A DNA stretch of 64,000 nucleotides from Paenibacillus_AR mesotrionivorans (GCF_046098205.1 NZ_JBJURJ010000007.1:1-64000), one strand, 5' to 3'. Numbered from the stretch's first letter, positions 42,245 to 51,888 are shown. Program-made: numbers and translations. The notes: generated from the letters alone by a model not told the origin.

Positions 42245-43120
42245 ATGAAAGCAACCTGGGGCGAAAAGACCTTCGATGTGCTGAATGCCGCAGTATTGAC
42301 GCTATTTGGGCTTACCACGCTTTACCCGCTGTTGTATATCATCACCTTGTCGCTCAGCACACCGGCGGATGCGCTGGCTATGAAGTTCTATTGGTTCCCG
42401 CTGCATCCTACGCTGATGTCCTACCAGAAGGTATTGGCGCATCCTGATCTGTTGGCGGCTTATAGCAATACCATCATCCGCACCGGAATGGGGATTGCCA
42501 TTTCATTGACCATGACGGCAATGGTGGCCTATCCGTTGTCCAGGCGCACCTTCCCGCACCGGGGGTTTATTATGAAGCTGTTTGTGTTCAGCATGCTGTT
42601 CAGCGGAGGCACCATACCGATGTTTTTGCTGGTGAAAAATCTCGGCATGCTAAATACCTTGTGGGCGCTTGTTCTGCCGGGGGCGGTGTCGGCCTTTAAT
42701 ATGATTGTGATGCGGAATTTCTTCGAAAGTATTCCCGGGGAGATTATCGAGTCGGCGCGTATGGACGGTGCATCGGAGATGCGGGTGCTCCTTCGGATTG
42801 TACTGCCGCTGTCCGTGCCTGTTATGGCGGTGATGGCTCTTTGGGTGGGGGTGGCCCACTGGAACCACTGGTTTGACGCCATGATCTATACCCAGGATAA
42901 CCGCTGGCAGGTGCTGCAGCTGTTTCTGCGCCGGACGGTTGTGGATGCCACGGTGTCGCTGACGCCCGGTGAGGACATCAACCGGATCCGGGAGGAGTAT
43001 ACCCCGGAGTCGCTGAAGGCGGCTACCATTGTGGCGGTGACGCTGCCGATTCTGTTTTTGTACCCGTTTATCCAGCGGTATTTTGTCAAAGGCATCATGC
43101 TCGGCTCAGTTAAGGGCTAA
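42245..43120 (+). CDS. Sugar ABC transporter permease, LplC/YtcP type
   Basis: Second permease of the importer, 291 residues with six predicted membrane segments. The EAA loop reads ESARMDGASEMRVLLRIVLP. GGGAGGCGGATACG precedes ATG 42245. The conserved C-terminal KGIMLGSVKG is typical of the LplC/YtcP group. It forms a heterodimer with the preceding LplB-type protein. A small GACCGC/GCGGTC hairpin (43126-43143) lies before the binding-protein gene. Confidence 0.93.
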   Translation: MKATWGEKTFDVLNAAVLTLFGLTTLYPLLYIITLSLSTPADALAMKFYWFPLHPTLMSYQKVLAHPDLLAAYSNTIIRTGMGIAISLTMTAMVAYPLSRRTFPHRGFIMKLFVFSMLFSGGTIPMFLLVKNLGMLNTLWALVLPGAVSAFNMIVMRNFFESIPGEIIESARMDGASEMRVLLRIVLPLSVPVMAVMALWVGVAHWNHWFDAMIYTQDNRWQVLQLFLRRTVVDATVSLTPGEDINRIREEYTPESLKAATIVAVTLPILFLYPFIQRYFVKGIMLGSVKG

Positions 43121-43192
43121 CGTACGACCGCAGCTTGGCGGTCCGCAACCGGTTTGCTCGAATAAAACCATTTCCACACAGGGGGTAATGCG

Positions 43193-44758
43193 ATGTTTAC
43201 AAAAATGGGGGTTAAAGGATGGCTGCCGCTGGCGGCTGCCTGCTCGCTGGCGCTTGTTGGATGCTCCAATGGTGGAGGGGAGGCCGCAGGGCCGTCGGCT
43301 TCGCCGGGAGCCACTGCAGCACAGGTCAAGCCGATGGAGATCAAGTGGATGGTGCCTACGGCCGATTTAAACGCCAATTCCCATGTTATCCAGTATTTGC
43401 AGGAGAAGTTTAATGTCAAAATCAACTATTATTCCATTCCCCAGGCCGATTATGTCCAAAAGCAGCAGATTTTGCTCACCTCGGGGGATGTGCCGGATGT
43501 GATGTTCATATATGATCCCAACCAGCTGTTTAAATATGCCAGTCAGGGGCTGCTGGCCGAGCTGCCGGTGAAAACCATTGAGCAGAGTGCCCCCAAGACC
43601 AAAGCGGTGCTGGACAGCTTTGCCAAGCAGGGCTGGTTTTACACTAATCTGAACGGTAAAAACTACGGGCTGCCCACCACCTATTTCACCGGACAATTTA
43701 ATGCCAAGCAAGGCTGGCGCATGGATCTGCTGAAGAAGGCGGGAGTGGAAAAAATTCCGGAAACCATCGACGACATGACGGCCGCCTTCGCCAAGCTGAA
43801 GCAAAACGGCGTGTACGGCATGACCACCAACGGGAACTCGTATTACTTCCAGTTCTGGTCCATCTTCGGCGCCTACGGCGTAATGCCGACCCAATGGATG
43901 CTGAAGGACGGCAAGGTGGTCAACGGAGCGGTTGTGCCGGAGGCCAAGGAGGCGCTGACGCTGCTGGCGGACTGGTACAAAAAAGGCTATATCGATCCGG
44001 AGTTCGTGACCGGCAAGGATCTGGATAAGAAGCTGGTGGAGGGCAAGGTTGCATATACACACAGTACAGCGGTGTCCTCATTTGACCTGAATAACCCGCA
44101 ATCGGTCTTCAGCTCCATGAAAAAAGCCAACCCCGAGGCGGATTTCCAGGTGGCGCCGCTGCCCAAGGGGCCTCGTGGCCAACAAGGGGGCTGGGCATGG
44201 GGCACGGCGGGCAGCACCTTTGCCTTCGGCAAGCACATGGAGCAGCAGCCGGAGAAGGTGAAGAAGGTACTTGAGATCATGGAGGCCATCCGCAACGATG
44301 AGCAGGTATTCCTTGACTCCGCCGTTGGGGTGAAGGGCAAACATTGGGATTACACGACCCTTTCTGATCCGCAGAGCGGCATTAAATTTATTCCGCCTTA
44401 TGACGACACGGCCAAGCTTGCCACAGAAGGGCTTCGGAACAATTTCGATACCCTTTTTGCCGGAGGTCCGGCCCCCGTTATTTTTGAGAATGCGCTGGGC
44501 AAAAGCAGTGTGGAGCTCTTAAAGAAGTACAACATACCGGTTTCGGATATCTTCGGCAAGTCGGATGTGCTGCCATCCTCCGGCAAATATTGGGGCGATC
44601 TCACCAAGCTGAAGCTGGATGCTTATGTTCAGATTGTGAGAGGCGACAAGCCGGTATCCTACTTCGATGAATTCGTCAAACAATGGAATGACATGGGCGG
44701 TGCGCAGCTGGAGAAGGAAGCCAATGAGCTGTATAAATCTGTGCAGGGCAGCAAATAA
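43193..44758 (+). CDS. Sugar-binding lipoprotein of the first importer (LipO/LplA type)
   Basis: Extracellular solute-binding lipoprotein of 521 residues. The signal peptide ends with the lipobox LVGC (Cys23), to be lipidated by Lgt. A Gly/Ala/Ser/Pro-rich linker leads into a family 1 solute-binding fold. GGGGGTAATGCG precedes ATG 43193. It delivers oligosaccharide to the LplB/LplC pair. A perfect 14-base stem-loop directly behind the stop should protect its mRNA end. Confidence 0.92.
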   Translation: MFTKMGVKGWLPLAAACSLALVGCSNGGGEAAGPSASPGATAAQVKPMEIKWMVPTADLNANSHVIQYLQEKFNVKINYYSIPQADYVQKQQILLTSGDVPDVMFIYDPNQLFKYASQGLLAELPVKTIEQSAPKTKAVLDSFAKQGWFYTNLNGKNYGLPTTYFTGQFNAKQGWRMDLLKKAGVEKIPETIDDMTAAFAKLKQNGVYGMTTNGNSYYFQFWSIFGAYGVMPTQWMLKDGKVVNGAVVPEAKEALTLLADWYKKGYIDPEFVTGKDLDKKLVEGKVAYTHSTAVSSFDLNNPQSVFSSMKKANPEADFQVAPLPKGPRGQQGGWAWGTAGSTFAFGKHMEQQPEKVKKVLEIMEAIRNDEQVFLDSAVGVKGKHWDYTTLSDPQSGIKFIPPYDDTAKLATEGLRNNFDTLFAGGPAPVIFENALGKSSVELLKKYNIPVSDIFGKSDVLPSSGKYWGDLTKLKLDAYVQIVRGDKPVSYFDEFVKQWNDMGGAQLEKEANELYKSVQGSK

Positions 44759-44766
44759 ACAATGGC

Positions 44767-44802
44767 GGAAATGGCGGCGCATCGCGGTGCGCCGCCATTT
44801 CC
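44767..44802 (+). other. 14-base-pair intercistronic stem-loop
   Basis: GGAAATGGCGGCGC (44767-44780) and GCGCCGCCATTTCC (44789-44802) pair perfectly around an 8-base loop. No T-run follows. It is a likely mRNA stabiliser or partial terminator that lowers expression of the downstream gene relative to the binding protein. It also argues against a start at ATG 44762. Confidence 0.75.
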
Positions 44803-44830
44803 GGCTTTGCCGGGGAAGGGGATGGGGAGG

Positions 44831-47800
44831 ATGAAAGGCAAGTCTATTGTGATGGAGGACCGGCTCCAAATAACCGGATACGCATGGCCGTCTACGCTGC
44901 TCCGCTTTCCCTGGTCCGGGGAAGAGGCGCCGTCGTCTCTCTGGCTGGCGGACGGTGAAGGGGAAACGGTGCCCTTCCAATGGAGAAGGACAGAATCGGG
45001 AGTGCAGGTTTGTCTGGTTGCCGACCTGCCTGCCGGCGCACGGAGACGGTTTGAATGGTTCGATGGTCCGGCTCCGGCTGCAGGAGCGAAGTATAGCCAG
45101 GTGTCTGTCGTACGGGAGCACGGAGGTGTGAGGGCGGATAACGGAAAGCTGCAGGTAATGCTCACGGAGGGGCGGCTGGTGGGCGGTGAGCTGTTCTCAC
45201 TGCGTCTGGCGGACACTGGGGCAGTGGGAGTTGCCCGCATAGACGGGGGCGGCCGCAGACTGCTTGCCGCAGAGGGCAAGGTAACGGCGGAGGGACCTGT
45301 TTTTGCCGAGTGCGAAATCATCTGCCGGTTCGAGGGAGGCGCAGAGTACTTTGCCACCATAACGGTTGCGGCCGGAATGGAGTATATCGGGCTGCGGGAG
45401 GAGATGTCCGGGTTTGCCGCCGGTGAAGATGCAGTGCTGCGGGTGGAGTGGCACGGGTTTGCACCGGTGCGGCGGTACACCAAGCCGCGGGGGGAAGAGC
45501 CCATTGACCGTTATCTGGACGAAACCGGTGGTTTGCCGTTCCGGCTGAAGCCCTACGATAATGCTGTCTGCTGGCAGCAGGCCAAGGCGGCGGCTTTCTC
45601 CGGGGGCGGGGTGACGGCTGCTGTATTCGTGAAGGACAGCGGGAGCTGGGACGACAGCGGTTATGCCTTATGGGGCACGCCGGAAACGATGGCGGTCCGT
45701 TTCCGCTGGTCCCGGCGCAGCGGGCGGCTCTTCTGGGAGTATCCGCTGGCAGTGGGAAGCCGGTGTACGGCTGTGGCGTTGTACCCGGCGGACCGGGACC
45801 TTGCCTTGACCGGCGGCTCCTATGCGGATGAGCTGTGGCTGTGGCATGAGTTTCTTTCCCTGGATAAAGTGAAGGATTGGACGTTGGACTGGGACGAACG
45901 GCAGACGGAATATCCGCGGCTGTTCTCCGGAAATCGGCTGCCGGAGCGAATGCATACCTGGTTTGGCTACAGGACACACAAGCCGGTGCCCGAGGATATG
46001 GAGGCGATTGTGGACCGGTTGTCGTTTTGCCTGCATCAGCCCGGAGAGCTCAGTCCTGTTGCGGCCCGGGAGTTTTATACCTGGGCGGCTACCTTCGATC
46101 TGGCTGCCCCGGACATGGAGCCGGATCTGTTCCGCAGGCTGAAGGCCGCTTTTGCCTTTATGGCATATGCCCATAATGAGGAGTGCTTTATGCCGGTGGA
46201 GAACATGCTGGCCGGCCATCCCAATTTTCTCGTGGATGTGAGGAGTGTGCCTGCCTTGGCGGCGGCGCTGTTTCCGGATCATCCCCATGCACGCCGCTGG
46301 AAAGAGGATTTTGAGCGGGCCATGGCGCGCAATATGAAGTACCATGTCCGGCCCGATGTGCCTGCTTGGGGTGCCCGGGGAGGCAGACACACGGAAAATC
46401 TGGCTTGTTACACCCTGTATAACCTGAGAGCGATGCTGAGTCCGGTTATGGCACTCCAGAAGGTGTGGGGGGAGCATCCGGTTGCATATCCCCATTACAA
46501 CAAATGGCTGTCCTGGCTCCTGAATGCACTGACCGCCCCGGTGGCGGGCCGCCGCCATGTTCCGACTCAAGGCGCCCATGCAGGCGGGCACGTGGACGAC
46601 TACGCCGCGCCGTTGGAGCTGCGCATAGCGGGGTTTGGCCTGCGCGCCATTGACCCGCTGCTGGCCGAGCATCTGCTTCATGTGAGTCCGGCCGATGCCC
46701 GGAGCTTTGCCGAACGGCAGCCGGATACGGATATTTGGCGGGCGGCCTATGAGGCGCCCTTCGACAGCAATACAGGGACGCGGCCACCCTTGCAGTCAGC
46801 CAAGTATACCGGGCATGGCTTTGTCCTGCGGGCTGAGGTGGGCAGGGCTGCGGAAGCCTCCGTTCACCTGCAGCAGATTGACGAAGGGCCGAATTACCGG
46901 TGGGGGCGTGCAGGGCAAGGGGGCTGCGGTGTCATTACCTACTATGCAGGCGGAAAGCGTCTCAGCTTCAACCGCAAGGAGGATGTGGGCGACGATAACC
47001 TGGGGGATGTGCAGGCCTGCTGCAATTTCGGCGTTCTGTACGGGCATGAGTTCCGCAGTATAGGCCGCCGAGACTTGACCGATCCCCTGTTGGATCTTGG
47101 CTTCGCCCAGTTTGCCCGTGTGCTGGCAGGCCCGTACTCCAGGCCTGCTTACCATTCCCGGAGTGTGCTGATGTCCGGGAGCGATTACATCATCATCTAC
47201 GATCAAGTGGGTGATATGCGGGTCAGGGGCCGGTTTTCCTGGTTCGTGCAGGAGCGCGACCCGTTCCCGACTATTTGCCAGCTGAAGCCGGGGGTGCCGG
47301 GCTACGATGTTTCGCCGGGTATTCCCGCCGAGCTTGGTCCGGGTGCTTACCGCAATACCAACGATGAATCCAAGGGGAAATATTACGACGGTAATGGGCA
47401 CTTCCTGACGTTGGTTTCCCCCCACGGCAAGGGAGATTACGGGTATTTGGTGGGTGTAGAAGCGACAGCGTACGGCGCTTTGGTGACACTGAATGACCGG
47501 CGGGACTATGTATTCCGGGATGAAGCCGCCGTTGTTTTTGATGAGGGCGGGATATCCTTCACCGGCCATGCCGGTATTGTTCGTCTATACAGCGAGGAGA
47601 AGGCGGAGGCGGCGCTGTTCGCCGGCTCACGGATCGGCGCCGCTGGCGTTGTGCTGGAGGTTCTTCGCACCGGTTCAGATGGCGACGTGGACGGGGAGCT
47701 GCCCTTTGCCGGCTTCTCCTTCGCCCGCAATGGCGCAGCGCTCACAGGCGGGTATGCCGGTTGCGGCGGGGCCACTGTGAAGCTCACGCTGCCGGACCTG

Positions 47801-48619
47801 TTGTGCAGGGGAGCGTACCGGCTGTATGTGGACGGCGCTGCTGTGGAGCTGTCGGGCATCAGCGGCAGGTGTATTACATTCCGCCTGCCGGAAGGATGCG
47901 GCCGGTGGGGATGGACGGACCGGCTGCCGGTCCCGGCAGCGGTGCAGGTAGCAGGCTACCGGGTTGTGTCCGGCTCAGCCGAGCTGCTTTGGGAGCCTGC
48001 CGCCGGAGCGGACGGTTATGAAATCGCAGTAAGCCATAACGGCGGTGCGGACTGGACGGAGGCGGCAGCAGTTATTGCGGGCAGCACGACGTTTCCCTTA
48101 CGGTGGCGGCTTAACGGAACCAATGGCACCAAATGCCATATACGGCTCCGGGCAGTCAACCGTGACCGGAAGGGGCCCTGGAGCGGGGATTATCCCGTCT
48201 ACTTCACCGGGGAGCCGCCGGAGCGGGCGGACGGGCTTCGGGTGATGCGGACGGAGCAGGGGTTCCGTTTGACATGGGGCTGGCAGCTGGGGGCAACGGG
48301 CTACCGCTTATACCGCCGTGAGCAAGACGGGGGCAGCTTTGCCCTCATTTATGAAGGGGAACAGCCTGCCTATAACGATGCCGTTGTAAGTGACGCGCGC
48401 GTGTTTGAATATTGTGCTGCCGCCTGCAACGGCAACGGTGAAGGCGCCGCTTCCCCGCCCCGCAGCACAGCACCCGGCGGTTTGGCGGATTGGGATCCCC
48501 GTCCGGATGAACCGTTCCGCCGGTACACCCGCAGCCACGAGTACGGCTACAACGGATTTGACCATTGGGCCAATAATCGTAAGGCGGTGCTCCCGCCGTA
48601 TCCGGAGCAGGAATTTTAG
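44831..48619 (+). CDS. Large putative carbohydrate-active protein with C-terminal FN3 domains, function unknown
   Basis: About 1262 residues from ATG 44831; ATG 44822 or 44852 are possible, as the G-rich site GGGGAAGGGGATGGGGAGG is ambiguous. No signal peptide, so probably cytoplasmic. The N-terminal 380 residues look like beta-sandwich, the middle (about 385-620) helical and toroid-like (GGRHTENLACYTLYNLRAML), the next part (about 640-1000) again beta-rich (GGKRLSFNRKEDVGDDNL, YHSRSVLMSGSDYIIIYDQV). This order resembles polysaccharide lyases of heparinase II/III or chondroitinase type, but I cannot confirm catalytic residues. Two FN3-like domains close the chain (about 1030-1220). It ends the importer operon and, with GH105, suggests breakdown of a uronic-acid polymer. 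Confidence 0.65.
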   Translation: MKGKSIVMEDRLQITGYAWPSTLLRFPWSGEEAPSSLWLADGEGETVPFQWRRTESGVQVCLVADLPAGARRRFEWFDGPAPAAGAKYSQVSVVREHGGVRADNGKLQVMLTEGRLVGGELFSLRLADTGAVGVARIDGGGRRLLAAEGKVTAEGPVFAECEIICRFEGGAEYFATITVAAGMEYIGLREEMSGFAAGEDAVLRVEWHGFAPVRRYTKPRGEEPIDRYLDETGGLPFRLKPYDNAVCWQQAKAAAFSGGGVTAAVFVKDSGSWDDSGYALWGTPETMAVRFRWSRRSGRLFWEYPLAVGSRCTAVALYPADRDLALTGGSYADELWLWHEFLSLDKVKDWTLDWDERQTEYPRLFSGNRLPERMHTWFGYRTHKPVPEDMEAIVDRLSFCLHQPGELSPVAAREFYTWAATFDLAAPDMEPDLFRRLKAAFAFMAYAHNEECFMPVENMLAGHPNFLVDVRSVPALAAALFPDHPHARRWKEDFERAMARNMKYHVRPDVPAWGARGGRHTENLACYTLYNLRAMLSPVMALQKVWGEHPVAYPHYNKWLSWLLNALTAPVAGRRHVPTQGAHAGGHVDDYAAPLELRIAGFGLRAIDPLLAEHLLHVSPADARSFAERQPDTDIWRAAYEAPFDSNTGTRPPLQSAKYTGHGFVLRAEVGRAAEASVHLQQIDEGPNYRWGRAGQGGCGVITYYAGGKRLSFNRKEDVGDDNLGDVQACCNFGVLYGHEFRSIGRRDLTDPLLDLGFAQFARVLAGPYSRPAYHSRSVLMSGSDYIIIYDQVGDMRVRGRFSWFVQERDPFPTICQLKPGVPGYDVSPGIPAELGPGAYRNTNDESKGKYYDGNGHFLTLVSPHGKGDYGYLVGVEATAYGALVTLNDRRDYVFRDEAAVVFDEGGISFTGHAGIVRLYSEEKAEAALFAGSRIGAAGVVLEVLRTGSDGDVDGELPFAGFSFARNGAALTGGYAGCGGATVKLTLPDLLCRGAYRLYVDGAAVELSGISGRCITFRLPEGCGRWGWTDRLPVPAAVQVAGYRVVSGSAELLWEPAAGADGYEIAVSHNGGADWTEAAAVIAGSTTFPLRWRLNGTNGTKCHIRLRAVNRDRKGPWSGDYPVYFTGEPPERADGLRVMRTEQGFRLTWGWQLGATGYRLYRREQDGGSFALIYEGEQPAYNDAVVSDARVFEYCAAACNGNGEGAASPPRSTAPGGLADWDPRPDEPFRRYTRSHEYGYNGFDHWANNRKAVLPPYPEQEF

Positions 48620-48689
48620 CGTTCCCGCAGCTGAACGGAGGCCGGAGGCATGGATAAACCGGCATTCCGCTGCTGGTTCCATCTGCAGG

Positions 48690-48712
48690 AGCCGCCTTCG
48701 GGCGGCTTTTTT
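48690..48712 (+). terminator. Terminator of the first sugar locus
   Basis: AGCCGCC pairs with GGCGGCT around a TTCG tetraloop, followed by T's. Confidence 0.92.
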
Positions 48713-48752
48713 GCTATGTTAAAATACCGTAGAAATGGCACAGGATCGCTTC

Positions 48753-48781
48753 TTGACCTGCCGGAGGCCTTGGCTTATAGT
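48753..48781 (+). promoter_or_regulatory. Sigma-A promoter of glcK
   Basis: TTGACC (48753-48758) and TATAGT (48776-48781) are 17 bases apart, about 45 bases before the start. Confidence 0.8.
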
Positions 48782-48825
48782 GGGAACAGATGCAAAACTA
48801 TTATTCGTTTGAGGTGACGGTCTCG

Positions 48826-49773
48826 ATGTCGGAGAAGATTTATGTGGGTGTGGATTTGGGCGGAACCACCATTAAGGTAGGCGTATGTGACTCGGAAGGC
48901 AAGCTGGTGCATACCTATGAAGCACCGACCAAAGCGGAGGAAGGCGCAGAAGCGGGTATGGAGCGCATCGCCGAGTATGTACGTACGGCAGTGGCCGAAT
49001 CCGCGTATGAGTGGGAGCAGGTAGCAGGGGTAGGCGCAGGTATGGCCGGTTTTTTGGATATCCCCAACGGGTTTATCAAGTTCTCCAACAATCTGAACTG
49101 GCGCAATGTGCCGGCCAAGCAGATTCTAGAGGAGAAGCTGGGTGTACCGGTTAAGATCAACAATGATGCCAATGTGGCAGCTCTGGGCGAAGCTTGGGGC
49201 GGAGCAGGACGGGGCATCGACAATTGTGTGTGCTACACCCTGGGGACAGGCGTCGGCGGCGGCATTATAATTAATGGTAAAATTTACGAGGGCTTCGGCG
49301 GGATGGCCGGAGAGCTGGGCCATGTGTCCATTGTTTCCGATCTGGAGGCGGTAGCCTGCACCTGCGGTCAAAAGGGCTGCTTGGAAACCGTGTCGTCGGC
49401 TACTGGTATTGTGCGGATGGCCAAGGATGCTGTTGAGCGTGGTGACCGCACGGCGTTGGCGCTGGTGAACCCTATTACTGCCAAGGATGTATTCGATGCC
49501 GGTAAGGCCGGCGATGAGGTTGCGCTGCGGATAATTAACCGGGCTGCCTATTACCTGGGCCGCGCTATGGCCGGCATGGCCGTTATTGTGAATCCCCAAC
49601 GGTTTATTGTTGGCGGCGGCGTCTCTAAGGCTGGGGACATCCTGTTTGAGCCTATCCGCGAAACCTTCCGGAAGTATACACCCGAGCATGCGCAGACCGG
49701 CGTGGACATTGTTCCTGCCACTTTGGGCAATGATGCCGGTGTAGTAGGTGCAGCCGGTTTGATGCTGGAATAG
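48826..49773 (+). CDS. glcK: ROK-family glucokinase
   Basis: Phosphorylates glucose with ATP, 315 residues. ATP site VGVDLGGTTIKVGV at the start; ROK zinc motif CTCGQKGCLE after the EXGH-type GELGHVS. The start is ATG 48826, with GAGGTGA 8 bases upstream and downstream of its own promoter; an upstream ATG at 48790 lies at the predicted transcription start. It replaces the Nudix gene yvcI that precedes rapZ in Bacillus subtilis. It prepares glucose from the surrounding saccharide systems for glycolysis. Confidence 0.93.
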   Translation: MSEKIYVGVDLGGTTIKVGVCDSEGKLVHTYEAPTKAEEGAEAGMERIAEYVRTAVAESAYEWEQVAGVGAGMAGFLDIPNGFIKFSNNLNWRNVPAKQILEEKLGVPVKINNDANVAALGEAWGGAGRGIDNCVCYTLGTGVGGGIIINGKIYEGFGGMAGELGHVSIVSDLEAVACTCGQKGCLETVSSATGIVRMAKDAVERGDRTALALVNPITAKDVFDAGKAGDEVALRIINRAAYYLGRAMAGMAVIVNPQRFIVGGGVSKAGDILFEPIRETFRKYTPEHAQTGVDIVPATLGNDAGVVGAAGLMLE

Positions 49774-49831
49774 ACTAGTTATACATTGGTCCGCGTAGCA
49801 TACAATGTTAGGAAAGAGGAGGAAGCCCGCC

Positions 49832-50722
49832 ATGGAGGACCGGATGGAGCAGGCGATGCTTGTCATCATTACCGGCATGTCAGGCGCCGGCAAAACCATT
49901 GCCGTGCAAAGCATGGAGGACCTGGGTTTCTTTTGCGTAGATAACCTGCCTCCTGTCCTGATACCCAAATTTGCCGAGCTGATCCAGCAATCCAACGGCA
50001 AAATCGGCCGTGTGGCCCTTGTAATCGATCTCCGGGGCAGAGAGTTCTTTAAGGCCCTGTCCCAATCTCTGCAGGACGTGAAGGACAATTACACCCTGCG
50101 TTCCGAGATTCTGTTTCTGGATGCGACGGATACGGTGCTGGTGCAGCGTTATAAGGAAACCCGGCGCAGACACCCCCTTGCCCCAGGCGATGCCCCGTTG
50201 GAGGGAATCAGCCAGGAGCGCAAGCTGTTGGAGGAGCTGAAGGGCCTGGCCAACCAGGTCATCGATACCTCCAATTTGAAGCCGGCCCAGCTGAAGGAGC
50301 GGATAGCGGCCCGGTTTACCAATGTCGAGGAAAGCAAGCTGTCCTTAAATGTGATTTCCTTCGGCTTTAAATATGGCGTTCCCATTGATGCGGATCTGAT
50401 TTTTGATGTGCGGTTTTTGCCGAATCCCCATTATGTGGAGGCATTGCGCCCCAATACCGGGATGGATTCGGAAGTCTATGAATACGTGATGAAGTGGAGC
50501 GAAACCCAGGAATTCCTGGTGAAGCTTCTGGATATGCTGCACTTCCTGATTCCCCAATACCGCAAGGAAGGCAAAAGCCAGGTGGTCATCGGCATCGGGT
50601 GTACCGGCGGCAAACACCGTTCGGTGGCCATTGCCGAATATCTGGGCAAGGTTCTTGGGGAGAGCGAAACGGAGGATGTCCGGGTCCGCCACCGGGATGC
50701 CGACCGGGACCGCAAGGTGTAG
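49832..50722 (+). CDS. rapZ: RNase adapter / nucleotide-binding protein RapZ (YvcJ)
   Basis: Nucleotide-binding protein of 296 residues with Walker A GMSGAGKT (15-22) and the conserved C-terminus GIGCTGGKHRSVAIAEYL. In enteric bacteria RapZ guides RNase E to GlmZ; in Firmicutes YvcJ hydrolyses GTP and affects competence, so the exact role here is open. The start is ATG 49832 with GGAGGA 8 bases upstream. It heads the conserved rapZ-yvcK-whiA-HPr group. A structured repeat separates it from yvcK. Confidence 0.95.
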   Translation: MEDRMEQAMLVIITGMSGAGKTIAVQSMEDLGFFCVDNLPPVLIPKFAELIQQSNGKIGRVALVIDLRGREFFKALSQSLQDVKDNYTLRSEILFLDATDTVLVQRYKETRRRHPLAPGDAPLEGISQERKLLEELKGLANQVIDTSNLKPAQLKERIAARFTNVEESKLSLNVISFGFKYGVPIDADLIFDVRFLPNPHYVEALRPNTGMDSEVYEYVMKWSETQEFLVKLLDMLHFLIPQYRKEGKSQVVIGIGCTGGKHRSVAIAEYLGKVLGESETEDVRVRHRDADRDRKV

Positions 50723-50741
50723 GGGTTCAAAGGATTTACCC

Positions 50742-50863
50742 TCAATTTGTCTTTGACAAATTCGAGGCTTACATAACATATCCGGCCTTTCTGCCTTCAA
50801 TTTGTCTTTGACAAATTCGAAGAGTCCGATAACGCATCCAGCCTTCGGCAGGGATCGCGTTAT
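50742..50863 (+). repeat. Two-hairpin structured repeat, copies 2 (partial) and 3
   Basis: Copy 2: AATTTGTC (50744-50751) pairs with GACAAATT (50755-50762), followed by ATAACATATCCGGCC without a closing arm. Copy 3, 55 bases on: AATTTGTC (50799-50806) pairs with GACAAATT (50810-50817), then ATAACGC (about 50829) pairs with GCGTTAT (about 50863), enclosing ATCCAGCC and GGCAGGGAT. The plan matches 11441-11506 with different stem bases. Confidence 0.65.
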
Positions 50864-50907
50864 GGACATTTGGCATGGACCATGTTATTCAGATTGGGGT
50901 GGGCTAT

Positions 50908-51888
50908 ATGCAACAGCGCAATGGGCGGCTGCCGCGGATCGTGGTGATCGGCGGAGGAACGGGATTATCCGTAATGCTGCGTGGACTTAAAGAAAAGCCT
51001 CTGGATATCACCGCCATTGTTACTGTTGCCGATGACGGAGGAAGCTCCGGCATCCTCCGGTCCGAGCTGCAGATGCCGCCGCCGGGCGATATCCGGAATG
51101 TTTTGAATGCGCTTGCGGATGTGGAGCCGATGCTCTCCCGCATGCTGGAGTACCGGTTTACGGCCGGGAATGGATTGGCAGGCCACAGCTTGGGTAACCT
51201 AATTTTGGCGGCGATGCATGACATTACGGGGGATTTCGTATCCGGCATCAAGGCGTTGTCCCGGGTGCTTGCCGTACGCGGCCGGGTGCTGCCAACCGCT
51301 AATCAGGCGATTGTCCTGAAGGCGGAGATGCAGGACGGCACCATTGTGGAAGGGGAGTCCAAGATTCCACTTGCAGGCGGCCGCATCAAGCGGGTATTCC
51401 TGGAGCCGGATAATGTGGAGCCCTTGCCGGAGGTGCTGGAGGCCATCCGTGAGACGGATGCGATTCTGGTCGGACCGGGCAGCTTGTACACCAGTATTTT
51501 GCCGAATCTGATTGTTCCTGGGGTGGCCGATGCCCTGGTGGAATCCGATGCCATCAAGATCTTCATCTGCAACGTCATGACCCAGCCGGGGGAAACCGAC
51601 GGCTATTCCGTCAGCGATCATCTGCAGGCGATTCATGATCATGTTGGGCATCATCTGTTTGATTATGTTATAGTGAATAATGGCGATATTCCTCCCCAAG
51701 TGGAGTCGAAATACGCCGAACAGGGCGCAAGCGCCGTAGAGCTGGATCTGGACGAGGTCAAGCGCAGAGGCTATCAGGTGATTGCCGACAGGCTTGTATT
51801 GTTCCGGACCTACCTGCGGCATGACGCCGAACGGTTGAGCCACCATATTTATCAGCTGGTGGAGAGCTGGATGTCAAAGAAGAGGTGA
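50908..51888 (+). CDS. yvcK: Gluconeogenesis factor YvcK / CofD-like
   Basis: 326 residues of the UPF0052/CofD-like family, cytoplasmic or helically placed under the membrane. In Bacillus it is needed for growth on gluconeogenic carbon sources and for cell shape, and binds UDP-sugars. Motifs IVVIGGGTGLSVML, VADDGGSSGILR, PPPGDIRN and VGPGSLYTSILPNL. The start is ATG 50908 with GGGGTGGG 5-6 bases before; ATG 50875 lacks a site. It is followed six bases later by whiA. Confidence 0.94.
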   Translation: MQQRNGRLPRIVVIGGGTGLSVMLRGLKEKPLDITAIVTVADDGGSSGILRSELQMPPPGDIRNVLNALADVEPMLSRMLEYRFTAGNGLAGHSLGNLILAAMHDITGDFVSGIKALSRVLAVRGRVLPTANQAIVLKAEMQDGTIVEGESKIPLAGGRIKRVFLEPDNVEPLPEVLEAIRETDAILVGPGSLYTSILPNLIVPGVADALVESDAIKIFICNVMTQPGETDGYSVSDHLQAIHDHVGHHLFDYVIVNNGDIPPQVESKYAEQGASAVELDLDEVKRRGYQVIADRLVLFRTYLRHDAERLSHHIYQLVESWMSKKR

